A model generated the notes under the pieces. It saw only the letters and a list, made by a program, of their open reading frames with translations. It was not told where the DNA came from and searched no databases. A stretch of DNA of 64,000 nucleotides from Rhizophagus irregularis (Eukaryota; Glomeromycota; Glomeromycetes; Glomerales; Glomeraceae): contig NC_089429.1 in assembly GCF_026210795.1 (NCBI RefSeq), positions 930,001-994,000 on the forward strand, read 5' to 3'. The position numbers and the translations under genes are program-made. This document shows, piece by piece, positions 35,025 to 46,961 of this stretch (the first letter of the stretch is position 1; every line of letters starts with the position of its first letter).

Positions 35025-36662
35025 TTAAATAATGTCATTTATATCAGAAATACATAAAACAGAACTTTTTTGTACTATAACATTATGTAATTTAAATTCA
35101 CTTACTTCATCATCTGAAAAAAACAATTCTCTATTCGTATAATCATTAGAACAATATTCTGAAAACGCCAAATATTTAACCCTTTTCTTTTTCATAATAT
35201 ATTCCTTAATGTAAGATAAAATAATTTTATCATCATCTTTTGCCATATTTCTAATTAATAATTTCTTGATAAAAGTATTTTGAAAATTTCTTAAAAATAT
35301 TTCAAAATCGCTTATATTAAATGAAAGTGTTAAACTTAAATATTCTAATTTAGTAGGAAGAACTTGTCCTAAATTTCGTAATACAATTGAACTTAATAAT
35401 TCATCACAATCATTCCTAATACCCAAAATAACAGTAATATAAGTAATAGTTTGTCCAATATTTTCAATTAATTGATAAATATTAATATCATCAAATTTAT
35501 CTGAAAAAAAGTATCTAATTTTTGTACAATATTTCATAATTAACTTAAGTAATTGTCGTCTTTGTTCTTTATATATTTCGCCTATATATCCAAAATCCAA
35601 GATTTCAAAATTTTCTAAATAATCACCACATTTTTGTAATAGAAATTGTAATGATTCAATGTGTAATATTTCACCCATAAACAAAGATCTCAATTTAAAA
35701 GGCTTAGTAACTTTAATAATTTGTTGAACAAAATCAGAATTTAAAGAATCACAATAAAGAATATGAATAGATTCTAAAACATTCAACTGATCAAATACTT
35801 CTTGTAAAATTGTAATTATATTTTTAAAGTTAATACCATTAAATATAATTGTATTTAAAGTATTAGAACAATTAGAATTTTTTAGTGATAAAAATGGATT
35901 ATATAAATTTTTAGTATGATACCCAAATGAAATTCTTTTGAGATTATGTTGTGAAATAATTATTTGTAATAAACATTTTTCAATTAAAGAACGATTGTTG
36001 TCATTAGTTATATGAAAATCGAACACAATTGATGAAATTGAACTACAATTAGAATATAAAAATTTTAATAAAGGAATGATAATCATGGCATTATTTCGAA
36101 TATTAATTTGGAGTGTTAAATGTTTAATATTGTAAGTAAAAATTGAATTTTGTAAAATTAATTCTATAGTATCATTAAAATATGCAAAATGATTATCTGT
36201 AAGCATTATAAATTCAAAAGAATGTAAATTTCCTTCATTCTCAAGGAAAATTTCAAATAATGATCTACAAACTAATTTTTTTAGTTTCTCAGGATTATCA
36301 TTCATTAAAGTACCAACCCACGTTTCAACGGAAAAACAAATTCTAGTTGTTTTTAAATATTTAATAAGACTAGGATAATTGAATAATAATGTATTTGAGG
36401 GTAATAAGTTATTAATAATTCCATATTCATTAAATTTTTCTTTATCATCTTCTTTTAAATAGGATAAATAAATTTCAATATAACTATAATTTTGAGTAGG
36501 AATACAAAAAGGGTCTTCCCATAATAATGGAATCGCTAAACGACACCATAACCTATTAACTAAAATACACGAATACAATGTTGAAAAATCTTTTCTAAGA
36601 TGTTGTATAATTTCATTTGTTAATTCGGGTAAATCTCCTGAAAATATTTTTGAACATGCCAT
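35025..36662 (-). CDS. F-box protein, copy 3 (intact)
   Basis: Predicted 545-residue, single-exon F-box protein, paralogous to the copy at 23147-24778. I place the start at the ATG at 36662 (MACSKIFSGDLPELTNEIIQ), conserved in all three copies. The frame stays open upstream to 36830, but that extension is read from promoter DNA that includes the conserved upstream motif. The F-box spans residues ~9-52 (LPELTNEIIQHL, LVNRLWCRLAIPLLWEDPF). The C-terminal ~450 residues are a Leu/Ile/Asn-rich repeat-like region containing the well conserved block LNVLESIHILYCDSLNSDF, then KCGDYLENFE. It is an expected SCF ubiquitin-ligase adaptor. The substrate is unknown. Confidence 0.87.
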   Translation of the reverse strand: MACSKIFSGDLPELTNEIIQHLRKDFSTLYSCILVNRLWCRLAIPLLWEDPFCIPTQNYSYIEIYLSYLKEDDKEKFNEYGIINNLLPSNTLLFNYPSLIKYLKTTRICFSVETWVGTLMNDNPEKLKKLVCRSLFEIFLENEGNLHSFEFIMLTDNHFAYFNDTIELILQNSIFTYNIKHLTLQINIRNNAMIIIPLLKFLYSNCSSISSIVFDFHITNDNNRSLIEKCLLQIIISQHNLKRISFGYHTKNLYNPFLSLKNSNCSNTLNTIIFNGINFKNIITILQEVFDQLNVLESIHILYCDSLNSDFVQQIIKVTKPFKLRSLFMGEILHIESLQFLLQKCGDYLENFEILDFGYIGEIYKEQRRQLLKLIMKYCTKIRYFFSDKFDDINIYQLIENIGQTITYITVILGIRNDCDELLSSIVLRNLGQVLPTKLEYLSLTLSFNISDFEIFLRNFQNTFIKKLLIRNMAKDDDKIILSYIKEYIMKKKRVKYLAFSEYCSNDYTNRELFFSDDEVSEFKLHNVIVQKSSVLCISDINDII

Positions 36663-36766
36663 GTTGTTGAAGAAAATTGAAAAGGAGTGACTTTTTTTTA
36701 AAAAATGGAATAAATTTATTAATTTTAGTAGCGTTTGTTGTGCTACATAAATGACCAAAAATATTA

Positions 36767-36782
36767 TGTAAATCGTTCCTTT
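36767..36782 (-). promoter_or_regulatory. Conserved F-box upstream motif, copy 3
   Basis: TGTAAATCGTTCCTTT (+ strand) lies 105 bp upstream of the ATG. The partner block here is GCGTTTGTTGTGCTAC near 36731. Confidence 0.65.
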
Positions 36783-36842
36783 TTTAACTAATTCAAATAA
36801 AATTCCCACCCCCAGCCAAATGATCGACATAGTCTCTAAGCT

Positions 36843-37085
36843 AAGTGGGCGTGCAGATTAGCCCACGAGATCATTGGTCCAATCTGTCCAAACAACTAAC
36901 CAATATCACATTAGTTTGGCCAGAATTAATCCCAGCAAAATTTAGCCGGAATTATAAAACGGACTTAAATGTCGGTTTTCAAATTTGACCGGGATTATAA
37001 AAACGGTTTGTAAACTTGACCAGAATTAATATAATTTCGCCCAATAAAATTTGGGCCGGAATTATAAAAATGGACATTTATGTCC
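36843..37085. repeat. GGCCGGAATTATAAAA-type degenerate repeats
   Basis: Starts with a GTGGGC/GCCCAC hairpin, then four or more imperfect copies of GCCGGAATTATAAAAACGG alternating with TTGACCAGAATTA. Similar GGCCAGAATTA motifs occur elsewhere (about 30650 and 63050). It is probably a minisatellite or a decayed element. Confidence 0.55.
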
Positions 37086-38035
37086 GTTTTTGTAAATTTG
37101 GCCAGCGTTATGAATCTAAATATTTTAACCAATCATCCAGTAATCATAGAAAAAAATGTTAGCTTTGTCTCATCAAGACATGTTAGATTGTTTCTATCAT
37201 CAATAGAAGGGGAGTTATTAGCAATTCAGCATTTAGAAATATTTAAATTATTTTCAAAGAAATGTTAATACCTTATTATTTATTAATCCTAAAGATATAA
37301 AACTCCCACCATTTAATACATTTCAATACAATCCAACAAGCTGTGTATTATCTTTTTATAATTTACACTTGATGGATGGTAAGTTAATGCAATTTAACTT
37401 TTAGCAATTTGGTATATTTAACCAAAAAAAAAAAAAATTTTTTTCATTGTATTTAGATATCCAATAAAAATCGGACATATATAAAGATATTTATATTGTT
37501 TTTATTATTTATTTGATATATGAAAGTATATAAACATCTTGTTTTATAAATATTATATGAAAATTTTGTAAAGAAAATTATATGAAAATTTATCATTGAT
37601 ATGATAATTTACCAATTAATACAATTTATTATTTTAATACATCACATATTTATAGAAGTTTACTTTAACATGATATATATATATTACATTATAAATTTAT
37701 AAAGAAAATATATAAATAAACTTACAAATTTTCTCCAATAATAATATTTACCAATTATTATAATTTTTTATTTTAATTGCTATAAAGTTTATTAATGTAA
37801 GTCAGTATATATTTAATTATTTAAATTATATCTATAAACATATTTTTTATTAGATATAAATTATTTTAAATATTGTTAGAAATTGTAGAAATTGGATCTA
37901 TAAAATCATAATGGTCGAAAAATGGAGCCGAATTCCAAAGGTCTATCGGTTTTATGAATGTCTAACAAATATCTTCAATAATTCGAGAATGATCAATTTT
38001 TAAATGTAACACCAAGCCATCAAGAGAACTACTAA
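37086..38035. other. Intergenic DNA with weak coding traces
   Basis: Around 37250-37380 a frame reads NPKDIKLPPFNTFQYNPTSC and continues to a GTAAG at 37379, which looks like an exon remnant, but no gene model can be built. The remainder is AT-rich. Confidence 0.35.
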
Positions 38036-38290
38036 TTAATATTCTATTAACTCTGATTGCCAATCATCCAGACCCGGTTTAATCGCAGAAAATTCACTGG
38101 GATTCCACAACGATCTGCGCCTGAGCCGGGTCCGGATCACGTCACGGCTAGTTATTTTTCGGCTAACTATTATAACAAAAACATTTATTAAAAACAAGAT
38201 TTTAGTATACATCTCTCTTAAATAATTTGTAATTTCTGGAGTGCAACGAAATTCTAATTTGGTATAACAAACTTCAGGAGATTGTAACAT
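38036..38290 (-). other. GC-richer fragment, probable dispersed-repeat ORF
   Basis: An 84-codon minus-strand frame contains DVIRTRLRRRSLWNPSEFSA and KPGLDDWQSELI, with notably higher GC at 38040-38160 than the surroundings. I believe this peptide recurs in Rhizophagus annotations as a repeat remnant, but that is recollection and not shown by the sequence. No function is assigned. Confidence 0.3.
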
Positions 38291-40278
38291 CCATTTTTAA
38301 ATATTAATATATATAATTTGATGATTTATCAAAAATAATATGGATAAATTTAAGTAAAACGGATCATTCCCCATTTTCTTTTTAAAAAATTTTATTGCAA
38401 GGATAGCACATAAAGATAGCTTAACTTATCCTGCATTAGTAGCTTCAATGACATATTCTAAAAAAATCAAAATATGCATGTAGCTCCAGACGGAATTAAC
38501 ACAAATCGCATGCGTCTCTTTTGATTATTATAAGAAAAATACTGTAGTTCAAACAATGTTAAAATTATATTTATATATAACAAGAAAAAAATTAAGGATA
38601 AGGACGTGTTCAAAAGAAAAATCCTACTTTTATTATGGGTTAATTGATGATCTTCAGTTGAAAGTAAAAAAGTTTAATAATATAGGGTTTTTTGTCTGTA
38701 ATAATGTAGTAAAATAATAATGGTTATTATACACATTGTTTAATACGTAAAAGCGTAAAATTCACGTCATCACCATAGTAAATGTGCTATATATGATTTA
38801 TAACTTATTAATATTATTGATAACATGCCAATAAGGTTTCAATTCCTATAAAATATAATTATAATAAAATATACTTGGTAAATGGAAACTGTTAAAAAAA
38901 GTCCATCGCAAATTGAAGGCCGCAGTAGGCACATGACTACATTCAACCAAACAAATATTAATTGTAAAATCATATTGTTATAATAAACTGTAAAAGAGTA
39001 AAGACCGAATAGCAGAATAAAAAAGACTAATTGGAATGGAAACTGTTAAAATTTTTTATCTCTTTAATCATTCAAAGTAATGTATTTTAACTACTAAAAA
39101 AGTATACTATTATCAATACAATTTAATAAAGAATTCGCTTTACACGTGATCTATTTATAATAATATGATCTTTTAACCATGAGCGTTAGTAATGTTAGTA
39201 ATATTAGTTATTTACCACAATCGGAAATATCAACAGATTCTGGTCACGGCTTTACAGTAGTTGTTGCATATAAACTCATTTTTACGAATATTTTAAATAA
39301 TTTTGTTTGATTTTGTCCTTATAAACATCGAAAACACTTTTTTTCAATTTCCATAATAATTTTGGTAAAAATAAAATAGTAAATAGTGATATATATTCTA
39401 TCAGTAATCGCTCTCATTACCAATTTAAATAAGTATATTTACAAAAATATCAAGTTTTTCACAGCACTTAGAATAATAACTAGGAGTACATGAAAATTGT
39501 ATTAAAACAAGATTAAATTGCTTGTTTGGAAACACTTACTGTATATAAAAGAACCTTATTCTACTCATGTCAAATATAGGAATCAAAAGAAGAATCTCAC
39601 AAATTATCATACTATAATGAGAATAAAGGTTTCTAATAAATCTGACTAAAATATATTAACTGTTGTATTTTTCATGTAATTAAAACACCAAACATTTCCT
39701 TAAAATGATAACACAAATTATATATGTAATTATTAGAAACCATATGTTTTATGAATGAGTTTGTGAAATTATTATTATTTATTTTTTTCTTGATAAATTT
39801 TTTTTAATATCAATACATTTATCATAAATTTATTTAATTTACTCACTTTAATTTTAAATTTATTTTAATTTACTAAACTGAAAATTTCATAACAACAGAT
39901 TTATTTAATCGCTCTACCAGTTATTGTTTGACCAAATATTATTTCTTTAATAACAAGTATGGAAAGTACTATAATAAAAACATGAGGAAAAAGAAAGGAA
40001 CAAAATGAAATAGAGATTTTTATCAAAATTTCAAATATAAAAACAATTACATTTATCTACAGTATATCAGATGATCGGTGAAATTAACTTTGACGTCAGT
40101 AGTTATTAACCGGGGCAAATTAACCGGTCCAATTAATTTATCCGATTATTGTGTTACGATCTGCTCATCTGCAATATAAGGTTGAACCATTTTACAAATT
40201 AGGATTGGCAATATTCTTTATTTTCCGCTTCATTTTGATAGAATAAAAATATACTATTGTTGTTTTATAATTTTTATA
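38291..40278. other. Intergenic region upstream of the BTB-TLDc gene
   Basis: AT-rich; no gene seen. Confidence 0.45.
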
Positions 40279-41828
40279 ATGAAGTTCATCAGAATTGTTT
40301 TTATTCTTGTAATTTTGTTCTTGACAAATATAATAGCAGACAATGAATTTTTACCAAAATTATCTCAAAATTTCCTTGAAATTTTAGACGACGAAGAGTA
40401 TTATGATATTACAATTGAAGTTGGTAATAACCCTCACGTAAAAATTTTTCGTGCTCATATGGTTATTTTAAATTATCGTTCTCCTTATTTGAAAAGTATT
40501 TTATCAACTAATAAAAAGAGCAATTACGGAACTTTAACACATATTAAATTACCGAATATTTTACCTGAAATTTTTCAAATAATTTTAAGGTAAGAAAGAA
40601 TAAACTAATTGTTATAAAAAGTCATTATTATTTTTTTTTATCAACGTATTGTTTTTATTTTAGATATATTTATAGTGGAAAAATTTCTTTAATAGAATAT
40701 GATATTTTAGATATTATCAAAATCTTGATTGCCGCTAACGAATTAAATATTCAGGAACTAATTCCCTATTTACAATCATTTTTAATTGAAAACAAGCCGT
40801 ACTGGATGAAACAAAATTTTAACTTGATATATCAAACAAGCTTTGAAAATGATTCTTTCTTGGATCTTCAAAAGTTTTGCACAGAGATAATATCTAAACA
40901 ACCAGAAAAAATTCTCCATTCATTTGATTTTACTTCAATTTCAGAAAAAGCTTTGATCTCTCTTATTCAACATATTAAAGTTAAAATATGTGAAGTTCAA
41001 ATTTGGGAGCATGTACTTAAATGGGGTATTGCAAAAAATCCTGGACTTTCGTCAGATCCTTCAAGTTATTCAAATGATGATTTTAATGTTTTAAAAAAAG
41101 CTTTACAACAATTTATTCCTTTAATTAAATTTACTGAATTTACTCCTAAAGAATTCTTGAATAAGGTATTTCCATACAAAAAGATTATTTCTGAAGAGAT
41201 TTATGAAGATACAATTAAATACTTTTTAGAAAATTCAAATAACAAGTCAGAACCGCAATTAATTAAATGTTCTAAAATTATAGACTCAAAAATCATTACA
41301 ATTCAATATGCTGAATTAATTTCAAAATGGATTGATAGATTAGAGATTACAGATGAATTAACAAATTCATATGAATTCAAATTAATTTTTCGTGGATCTC
41401 GTGATGGATTTACAGCTAAACGATTTCATGAAATTTGTGATAATCAATCTCGTACTATAACGATTATTAAAGTGAAAGACAGCAATGAAATTCTTGGAGG
41501 ATATAATCCGACTGAATGGAAATCTGATTATAATTACGGGATTACTAAAGATAGTTTTATATTTTCTTTTAAAGATGATGATAATATCGATGATTACATT
41601 TTAAGTCGTGTAAAGGATGAAGGTCATGCTATATATAACGATGATATATATGGACCATCATTTGGTTATGAGGACCTTATTATTTTTGGATGGTATTATT
41701 GTGAAACTTCTTTTAAAAAAAATGATCTTAGTTATTGTCGAAAGAAATCTTATGAAAAACAGATCAGAGAGACAGAAGATAAATTTTCTATAGAAGAATA
41801 TGAAGTCTTTCAGATTCATGATGAATAA
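40279..41828 (+). CDS. BTB-BACK-TLDc protein with an N-terminal signal peptide
   Basis: Predicted 491-residue protein, exons 40279-40589 and 40664-41828 with a 74-bp GT-AG intron. Residues ~25-135 form a BTB/POZ domain (YDITIEVG, then FRAHMVILNYRSPYLKSIL; after the intron YIYSGKIS), followed by a BACK-like helical region (~155-270; LQKFCTEIISKQPEKIL) and a TLDc domain (~305-489; FKLIFRGSRDGF, ILGGYNPTEWKSD, SFIFSFKDD). BTB domains usually dimerise and dock to Cul3. TLDc domains are linked to oxidation resistance and V-ATPase regulation. Unusually, residues 1-20 (MKFIRIVFILVILFLTNIIA) look like a signal peptide or signal anchor, and no other Met precedes the BTB domain. Typical relatives start directly with the BTB. 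Confidence 0.88.
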
Positions 41829-43254
41829 TAGTTCAAATAATTTGTCAGGAAGTTGTGTTTAAATTTTTAAGTTTTGTACGATTGTATAATTCAAAAAATT
41901 ATTATAACTAGTAGAGGTGGTTGTTGTGATTATGAATACGACCAAGTATGAAAATAAAATATTTCTTTTGATTTATTAAGATCTTTCAGTTAAAATTTAA
42001 TATTCCAGAATTTACATGGTTTTTATGATTGTTAAAAAGAGAAGATAATTTTCCCAGATGTTATAAGATTCATTTTTGTTATGTTATTCATATTTTTGAT
42101 GTGAAACACTATCCTATCTCCCTTTCTATATGTTTGACATAAGCATGTAAATGTCGCCTTTTTAAAATGTCCTATTAGGTTCGGCTAACCCATATCTAAT
42201 TACTACGATCAACAAAAAACTATGACGAATGAAAGTATCCTTAGCAATAACTTTCGTAGTAGTTTGTCCCAAGAATTTTACTTTGACAATTGAATACTAA
42301 GCCCCAGCTATCCTTATTAATCATTAGGTAAAATCTAGGAATCAAAAAAAAAAAAATAGGAACATCCTACAGTATTTCATTATTTCATGCTAATGGATTT
42401 AATACTTTAAATACATTGATTTTTTCAAAGTAACAGTCCTAACTCCAAATAATATTTGTCATTCGAAAATTATACACAAAACATCTCTGCTACTACTATT
42501 ATTACTTCAAACTGCATTTATAAATTCATCAAAAGGGAGAAACTACAGTAGATAAAATATAGGATTACATATAAAAAAAAATTTGAACTTTGATTCAAAA
42601 GTCACCAATCGGTAACCAATTACCCAATTTTGCTTTAAACTATGAGAAATTGTGCCTTAAAATTTGCGGTAGTAAAAAAAAGAAATAAATAAAATTTTTT
42701 ATGGATTTCGATAAAAATGTAATCACGTTTTTTTAATTGGCCTAAGGATAATAAACGAACTCAATATAACACACGGTAATTGATTTACTTTTTTGATAGA
42801 CCTTTGTTGAAAAAGCTAATCATGGTAGATTTTCTTTAAGATATAAATCTACACTGGCGCAAAATGCTACTTTTTTTTTGTCACAATCAGAATTTTCTTT
42901 TTATAAATCCAATTTACGAATATATCAATTACCCAGATATAATTAAGATCAAATCATACTTTACTGAATACTTATAATTTGAATCCATACGAATTCTAAT
43001 ATTTTATTTAGGTACAATTTTTCATAATGGTATAACCCAATTTTTATATCATGTCGATTTTCACTTTGCGTCCAATCATTTACATCATTTGTATTAATAA
43101 AGATGTTTTGTCAATTAAACTTTCCCATATATGTCAATTTAAAATCATCTTCTCTAATAAAAATTTCTCATGTAAGATTTTATTAAAATTCTTTTTTTTT
43201 TTATTTAAATTAAGATGTACGGAAATATCGTATGTGTGATTTTCTAAAATTATT
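41829..43254. other. Intergenic region
   Basis: AT-rich; no gene. The ORF at 43051-43239 is tract-derived. Confidence 0.45.
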
Positions 43255-43294
43255 TTACCATACTTTTTCTTCAAGAAAATCTTCAGTATAGAGA

Positions 43295-43435
43295 TAAACT
43301 GTACTGTACGAACTGCTAAACTGTACTGTACGAATTTTTTTAAAAAAATTTATCGTACAGTACAGTACAGTACTATATAAAGCGTTATATTGTACTGTAC
43401 GATAAATTAAAAAAATTCGTACAGTACTGTTTATC
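43295..43435. repeat. GTACAGTAC palindromic cluster
   Basis: Repeated CTGTACTGTACG and CGTACAGTACAG blocks in opposite orientations form a potential hairpin centred near 43340-43400. A second cluster of the same motif lies at 44934-44985. Confidence 0.7.
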
Positions 43436-43794
43436 ACTATACTTATAATTTATATTATATTTGCGTATAACGATAAAATTAAAAAATTTACATATACTGT
43501 ATAATTAGTACCATACAAAATTTTGTATCAAATTCGTACAGTACATAATAATACCAATTATTTAATTAGCTCAATTTTATTTTGTAATAAATTTAAATTT
43601 TAATTCAAAATTGTACAATTCACACACTCCTTATTTAAAAAAAAAAATTTATTTACTACTATACTTTATAACTGATTATTTACATTTACTTTTTAATTTA
43701 AAAACAATTTTCTTAAAATTTTTTATTTCTAGGTGAACTTTTTCATAAATTATGATTAATCTAACATTTTTTATATTCAGGAATCGTCTTCTTG

Positions 43795-44520
43795 AATCTA
43801 GAAAAATAAAAAAAGGAGAAGGTAATGATAAAAGTAAGGATGATAAATAACAATGAAAAGGAACCATAGTAAAAGGAAAGCGTTTCAAATAAAATAACAA
43901 AGAGAGGCATTAAACAACAGAAACCAGGAACGAAGAATGATAAAAATGGAAGCATCAGAACGAAGAATATAGAAATTAAAAATAAAAAAGAGGAGTTAGA
44001 AATGAATAAACAGCAAAAGAGAGATGTCAGGAATGAAAATAAGAAAAAGCAACAGTTAAAGGAGAGTGTCAAAAACGAAAAGGCATTAGGAATGAAAAAA
44101 CAGCAAAAGAAAGGTATCGGGATCAAAGAACAATAAAAGGAATAAAAGGGAAGCATCAGAAATAAGAACAATAAAAAAAAGCATCAGGAATTAAAAACAA
44201 TAAAAAGAGAGCGTCAAAACCGAAAACAATAAAAAGGAGGAGTTAAAAATGAATAAACATCAAAAGAGAGGTATTATAAATGAAAAAGATCAAAGAACAG
44301 TAAAAGGGAGCATTAGAAACAAAAAATAATAAAAAGGAGGCGTCAGGAATGAAAATGAAAAAACAATAAAAAGAGGGCGTCAAAAGCGAAAAACAATAAA
44401 GAAGAGGAGTTAAAATGAATAAACATTAAAAGAGAGGTGTTAGGAATGAAAATAATGGAAAGGAATAAAGCGTCAAGAATGAAAAACAATAAAAAAAATG
44501 AAGAATCACCACACATAAAA
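43795..44520. repeat. Purine-rich degenerate minisatellite
   Basis: About 700 bp are strongly A/G on the + strand, with recurring phrases such as GGAATGAAAA, AACAATAAAAAG and GAGGCGTCA. Complementary ORFs (43676-44171, -) are Phe/Ser/Leu-only and spurious. Confidence 0.75.
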
Positions 44521-46859
44521 AAGAAAAAAAATGATTAATAAGTTTCAAAAAAAGAAGTAATAGTAAACAAATAATAATAAAAAAAGACATACAGTACTTC
44601 GTTTTCTTAGTAGTTAGACCTGTTTTAAAAGAAGAAACTACAGTATCTTGTAACTATCTAAAGAAAAAACGGTCAACAAAACATAAAGAGTAAAATAAAG
44701 AAAAATAGCAAAATAATACCTTAAACTGTATCTAGAACTATCTCGAGAAAAGTTATTACAAGTTGTTCTAATAAAAAGAAAAACATTATGGTAATTACAT
44801 TTCAAAAAGTAAAGAATAGTAACTGATCACGAAAGAAAATAAAAATAGAAAAAAAAGTATGTAACGAAAGGTAGATGATCTGATAAACAAATAATTAAAT
44901 GTACGCGTGATAAATCACGTGATTAAAAATTCTGTACTGTACGAAAAAAAAATCGTACAGTCGTAATTCGTACAGTACAGTTTATATGTATACTCGAAAA
45001 TCTTGTACGAAAATATTTTGATCTATCAAGTAAAATAATTGAATGTGCATTACATCGCATAAATGATTACGTCATTCTTCTCTAGTATATAACTTTATAA
45101 TAATTTAATGAAAACTTAAATTCATGGTTTTTATTTTAAATATATTTAAGGCCATTTTTCATTTTTCTCTTTTAAAAGTAAAAATTAAATGGTGATCTTA
45201 AATACGATTCGATAAATTGCATCTATTGTAGAATGTAGAGTTTATTTAATAAAATAACAACAAAGATAATCGAGGCTTACTTTACTGACAACACGCGAGG
45301 CCAGAGTTATGTCGTAATGTGGGCCAGGTGATTAATTGTCAAGTACTGTGTTATCGGTGAAATTTTTGTTGGTCAAACGTCTTTTAATGAAGTGAGCTGC
45401 TGCTCAAAATCCCAATGATCAGAATCCCGTTATAACATAAACTTAACGCTCACAAGTCACAATCCTTGACAAATCATAATCTCGAAAGTTCAAAATCCTG
45501 ACACTTATTATACCGACACTTGATATCTTTTTTTTTTTAATTTTTATATTATTTTTTTAGACGTAATAATTTTGTCACGATTTTAATGTTTTTATTTCAA
45601 AAATTATATTTTTATTAATATTTATTAATTTTAATAATTATACTTCGCAAATTTGACACCACTATAACAGATAATGTTTACTGAAATTATGATTAATCTA
45701 TATCTATATTTATAAAAAAATCCCATAACGTTTAGACTACCCCGCATAAAAAGGTGGATTTAAATTGGATCGTCCACATCATGTGCCTGCGCCCTGTGCT
45801 ACAGATTCTTATATAGGATTCAAAGTGGCGCATCATTTGCCATTGATTAGCTTAATTGGGCAGCCCTAATCCTAATACAATTTCGAATTAAATGACAGAT
45901 TTATAGCAACGAAATTAAACTAAACCAATAAAAAATTTGTTAAGGCTATAAAAATTCCTCACATGAGAAATCATCATTGGCTTTTTAGAAATCGTCATTG
46001 TTTTTTTTTAAAAAAAAAATATTTTTCAGTTTTTTTGGATTTTCCCACATGACGAAAAAAAGATCCTTTTCTTTTAAAAAAATTTTACATTTAATTTTAA
46101 TTTCTTCATCACGAATTTGCCGATCATTTATTGACATTGTCACCTAAGAAAAGGTGACTATTTTATATAAATTCTACAGATCAACATTTACCGTTGAATT
46201 GTCCAGATAGGTACCTACAAAATAAAAAAAAAGGCGGAACAATCGGAACATCCCTGTTGCTGAAAAGCGACGTGAGACAATATTTCCTTTTTGGAAATTA
46301 ATGTAACCAAAAATTTTCCTTTAGGAATACTATTCATTTTTGTTTGTGTAACATAACTGACGAGCGGGAGAAAAGCTACACAATTACACAATTCAAAGGA
46401 TTCTTAACGTGACACCACATGATTGCAATGATTTCAAATAATAGATAAAGATAATACAACAATATATAAAAAAAAATATAATGATATAGTATTTTAGGAC
46501 AATACTCATACTGAATTTTAAAAAAATATTGTTAACACACAAATATGGTGAAAATATTGTCTGTATGAAATTCTTTTGTATGTTTGTGATGTTTCAGCTC
46601 CTAAAAAGTGTAACTAAAAATTTGACGTATTGTAGATCAATTACTAATTGTTTTTTCAAACACGGAGACATGCGTAAATGCACACAATATTAAAATCCAA
46701 AAGTATGAAAAAGTATAAATTAGCAAAAAATTTTCCTAAGAAGACAAAAAATTAAAATTCAATCAAAAAAAAAAAGAAAAAGAAAAAAATACTTTGATAG
46801 TTTTTTTCGCATAATTCAAACTCTTAAAATCAATTAAATTCTTTAAATTTCCTAACAAA
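44521..46859. other. Intergenic region
   Basis: Contains the GTACAGTAC cluster at 44934-44985 and TCACGTGA at 44915-44922. Near 45410-45520 are CAAAATCCTGACA-type short repeats, found inverted near 51565-51600. No gene before the CaaX ORF at 46860. Confidence 0.45.
46714..46720 (+). promoter_or_regulatory. TATA box of CaaX peptide A
   Basis: TATAAAT begins 146 bp before the ATG at 46860. The paralogue has a TATAAATA at almost the same distance (144 bp). Confidence 0.4.
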
Positions 46860-46961
46860 ATGAATCAAACTGAAGTTACCATTAAACTATCCATTCCATC
46901 TATCGCAACTGCTGAAGCCACTGAAAAACCGGGTGAATCTGGTGGCTGTACAATTATGTAA
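46860..46961 (+). CDS. CaaX-box micropeptide A (33 aa), pheromone-precursor-like
   Basis: A 33-codon ORF starts MNQTEVTIKL, has TEKPGESGG at residues 21-29 and ends C30-T-I-M followed by TAA. A Cys-aliphatic-aliphatic-Met C-terminus is a canonical farnesylation box. Tiny precursors with a terminal CaaX are the hallmark of fungal a-factor-type lipopeptide pheromones. It is too short for ordinary gene callers. Support beyond the motif comes from a paralogue at 50734 with the same length, the same Cys position, a shared TEKP and a matching TATA distance. There is no signal peptide, as expected for precursors exported by an ABC transporter. Alternatives are a small prenylated membrane-anchored regulator, or chance. 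Function is inference. Confidence 0.6.
   Translation: MNQTEVTIKLSIPSIATAEATEKPGESGGCTIM

Noticed and set aside
36663-36830. 56-residue N-terminal extension of F-box copy 3
   Set aside because: It would be translated from promoter DNA carrying the conserved upstream motif; the paralogues start at the MACSK methionine.
43676-44171. 136-codon and 74-codon minus-strand ORFs
   Set aside because: Same cause: complement of a purine-rich degenerate repeat.
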